From Leisingera caerulea DSM 24564 (GTDB lineage: Bacteria > Pseudomonadota > Alphaproteobacteria > Rhodobacterales > Rhodobacteraceae), in assembly GCF_000473325.1 (NCBI RefSeq), contig NZ_KI421513.1, positions 1,020,717-1,058,216 of the forward strand: a DNA stretch of 37,500 nt. The letters run 5' to 3'. The notes beneath the pieces are model-generated. The model was not told the origin of the DNA and did no database searches. It was given only the letters and a program-made list of their open reading frames with translations. Made by a program: the position numbers and the translations under genes. Positions 35,165 to 37,500 of the stretch are shown one piece after another. Numbering within the stretch: position 1 is the stretch's first letter; each line of letters begins with the position of its first letter.

Positions 35165-35349
35165 TCCCGGTTCCGGCAAACACAAAGGTCTGGCTGGCCG
35201 CCGGGGTCACAGATATGCGCAAGGGGTTTGACGGTTTGTCGGCCTTAATGATGCGCGGGACGGACGAGGCGAGCGGATCGCTTTTTAGCTGTGTCGATCT
35301 GGAGGAGCCCATCCCCGCGCGGCACCCGCTGCGGTCGCTGACAGCGTAG
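35161..35349 (+). pseudogene. IS66-family TnpB 5' fragment
   Basis: GTG ATC CCG overlaps the TnpA stop. The first ~31 codons ([20 protein letters not shown], then [11 protein letters not shown]) match IS66 TnpB. After about 35253 the sequence is unrelated and the frame ends at 35349. The large IS66 transposase is absent. Confidence 0.75.
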
Positions 35350-35530
35350 GGGACCGCAGCAGAAGGCGCTGAAGTTATGCTGGAAAACATGTTTGTGATC
35401 ACCCTCAAGCTGTGGAGCTACGCTGCTCGTGCAGCGAAGCCGCGGCGTGTGTTTCAGCTCTGAATTCCCAAGTCGGGCTGACCTTAAGACGCGAATAGAG
35501 CCAGGACGGTGAGAACCAGGTGTGAACAGG

Positions 35531-35624
35531 CTGCTGCGCCTTGCGGCGGGTGCGCAAGGCGCGAACACGAAGAAGGCCCCGGACGGTTTATCCGAAGCCT
35601 TTGATATTTCTGAGGAATTAGTGT

Positions 35625-35640
<16 letters not shown>
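35531..35640 (+). repeat. Right attachment-type repeat at tRNA-fMet
   Basis: A second copy of the 110-bp recombinase 3' end; the last 26 bp (35615-35640) are identical to 16808-16833 and overlap the tRNA 3' end. Only this tail of the recombinase remains here. Confidence 0.85.
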
Positions 35641-35701
<61 letters not shown>

Positions 35702-35746
35702 ACAGGTGTTATTGACCGTTTAAGAGAGTTATTTGGATTTTACTAG

Positions 35747-35861
35747 GTTTGGCGGTGACCTACTCTCCCAGGGCTTGAGCCCAAGTACCATCGGCGCGAC
35801 AGTGCTTAACTTCCGGGTTCGGGATGGGACCGGGTGTTTCACTTGTGCTGTGGCCACCAAA
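35747..35861 (-). rRNA. rrf: 5S ribosomal RNA
   Basis: The minus strand reads TTTGGTGGCCACAGCACAAG..., with CCCATCCCGAACCCGGAAGTTAAGC and GGTACTTGGG...GGGAGAGTAGG, all hallmark 5S segments. The ends pair (GGTGGC / GCCACC-type closing stem). The boundaries are within a few bases. Confidence 0.93.
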
Positions 35862-35904
35862 CCGAGAAAAATCCAGATGCCTTCGGCAGGTGGATTTTTC
35901 TCGG
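35862..35904 (-). other. Long hairpin in the 23S-5S spacer
   Basis: A perfect 14-bp stem (CCGAGAAAAATCCA / TGGATTTTTCTCGG) with a 15-nt loop abuts the 5' side of 5S. It probably forms a processing stem in the precursor rRNA (RNase III type); this is inferred from position. Confidence 0.5.
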
Positions 35905-36069
35905 TTAGCGGCAGGCAGCGTATTTGCAAAGCAAATGCGCGTTGCCGCACCTGAGTTACGTCACAGGACGTTTCCACAAGCGGAAGGCAATACAATCAAC
36001 GTTTGTCCAAGTTTTTTGTTTTGGATGGTTTGCTTTATTTGGTTCGAGTAACACTGTCTGTTACTGGAT

Positions 36070-37500
<1,431 letters not shown>

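Noticed and set aside
35421..35436. Hairpin CGCTGC-tcgt-GCAGCG as a terminator
   Set aside because: No T-run follows on either strand and no gene ends next to it.

Overview
The window looks like a chromosomal segment from a roseobacter-group alphaproteobacterium (Rhodobacterales). GC is high, and the rRNA operon ends in the order 23S-5S-tRNA-fMet, as is usual for that group. The metabolic genes are also of that type: an NAD-linked Mo formate dehydrogenase with a fused diaphorase subunit, an N-methylproline-demethylase-like flavoprotein and a polar amino-acid ABC transporter. The genus (Leisingera/Phaeobacter/Ruegeria-like) is inferred from style only.

Positions 1-14,700 are ordinary chromosome: a two-gene catabolic unit (OYE-type flavin oxidoreductase plus ProC-like reductase) divergent from a TetR regulator across an 18-bp perfect palindrome; a formate dehydrogenase operon with a LysR regulator upstream; a MarR-like regulator; and an amino-acid ABC transporter followed by an FAD/NAD-binding protein.

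Positions 14,891-35,640 are a mobile zone. It starts with a dead IS3-family element that cuts into the 3' part of a serine recombinase gene. The last 110 bp of that recombinase copy recur at 35,531-35,640, where they run into the 3' end of an intact tRNA-fMet gene. The roughly 18.8 kb between the two copies is therefore best read as an element integrated at tRNA-fMet, probably accreted next to an older one. It carries an IS91-type transposase plus tyrosine recombinase, an intact-looking IS3 element, IS256 and IS66 remnants, one intact tyrosine integrase and one dead one.

The cargo at 22,520-31,844 is the unusual part. It is a co-oriented cassette with its own promoter and palindromic operator candidates. 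It encodes a tiny secreted peptide, a nine-helix membrane protein with a large soluble loop, an orphan periplasmic solute-binding protein, a papain-like (C1) protease fused to a degenerate alpha/beta-hydrolase domain, and a 1131-residue SGNH hydrolase-caspase-M15 peptidase fusion. I infer a sensor-to-protease signalling system, possibly for defence or regulated cell death; this is not proven. Positions 35,625-37,500 hold tRNA-fMet, 5S and the 3' part of 23S rRNA, all on the minus strand.
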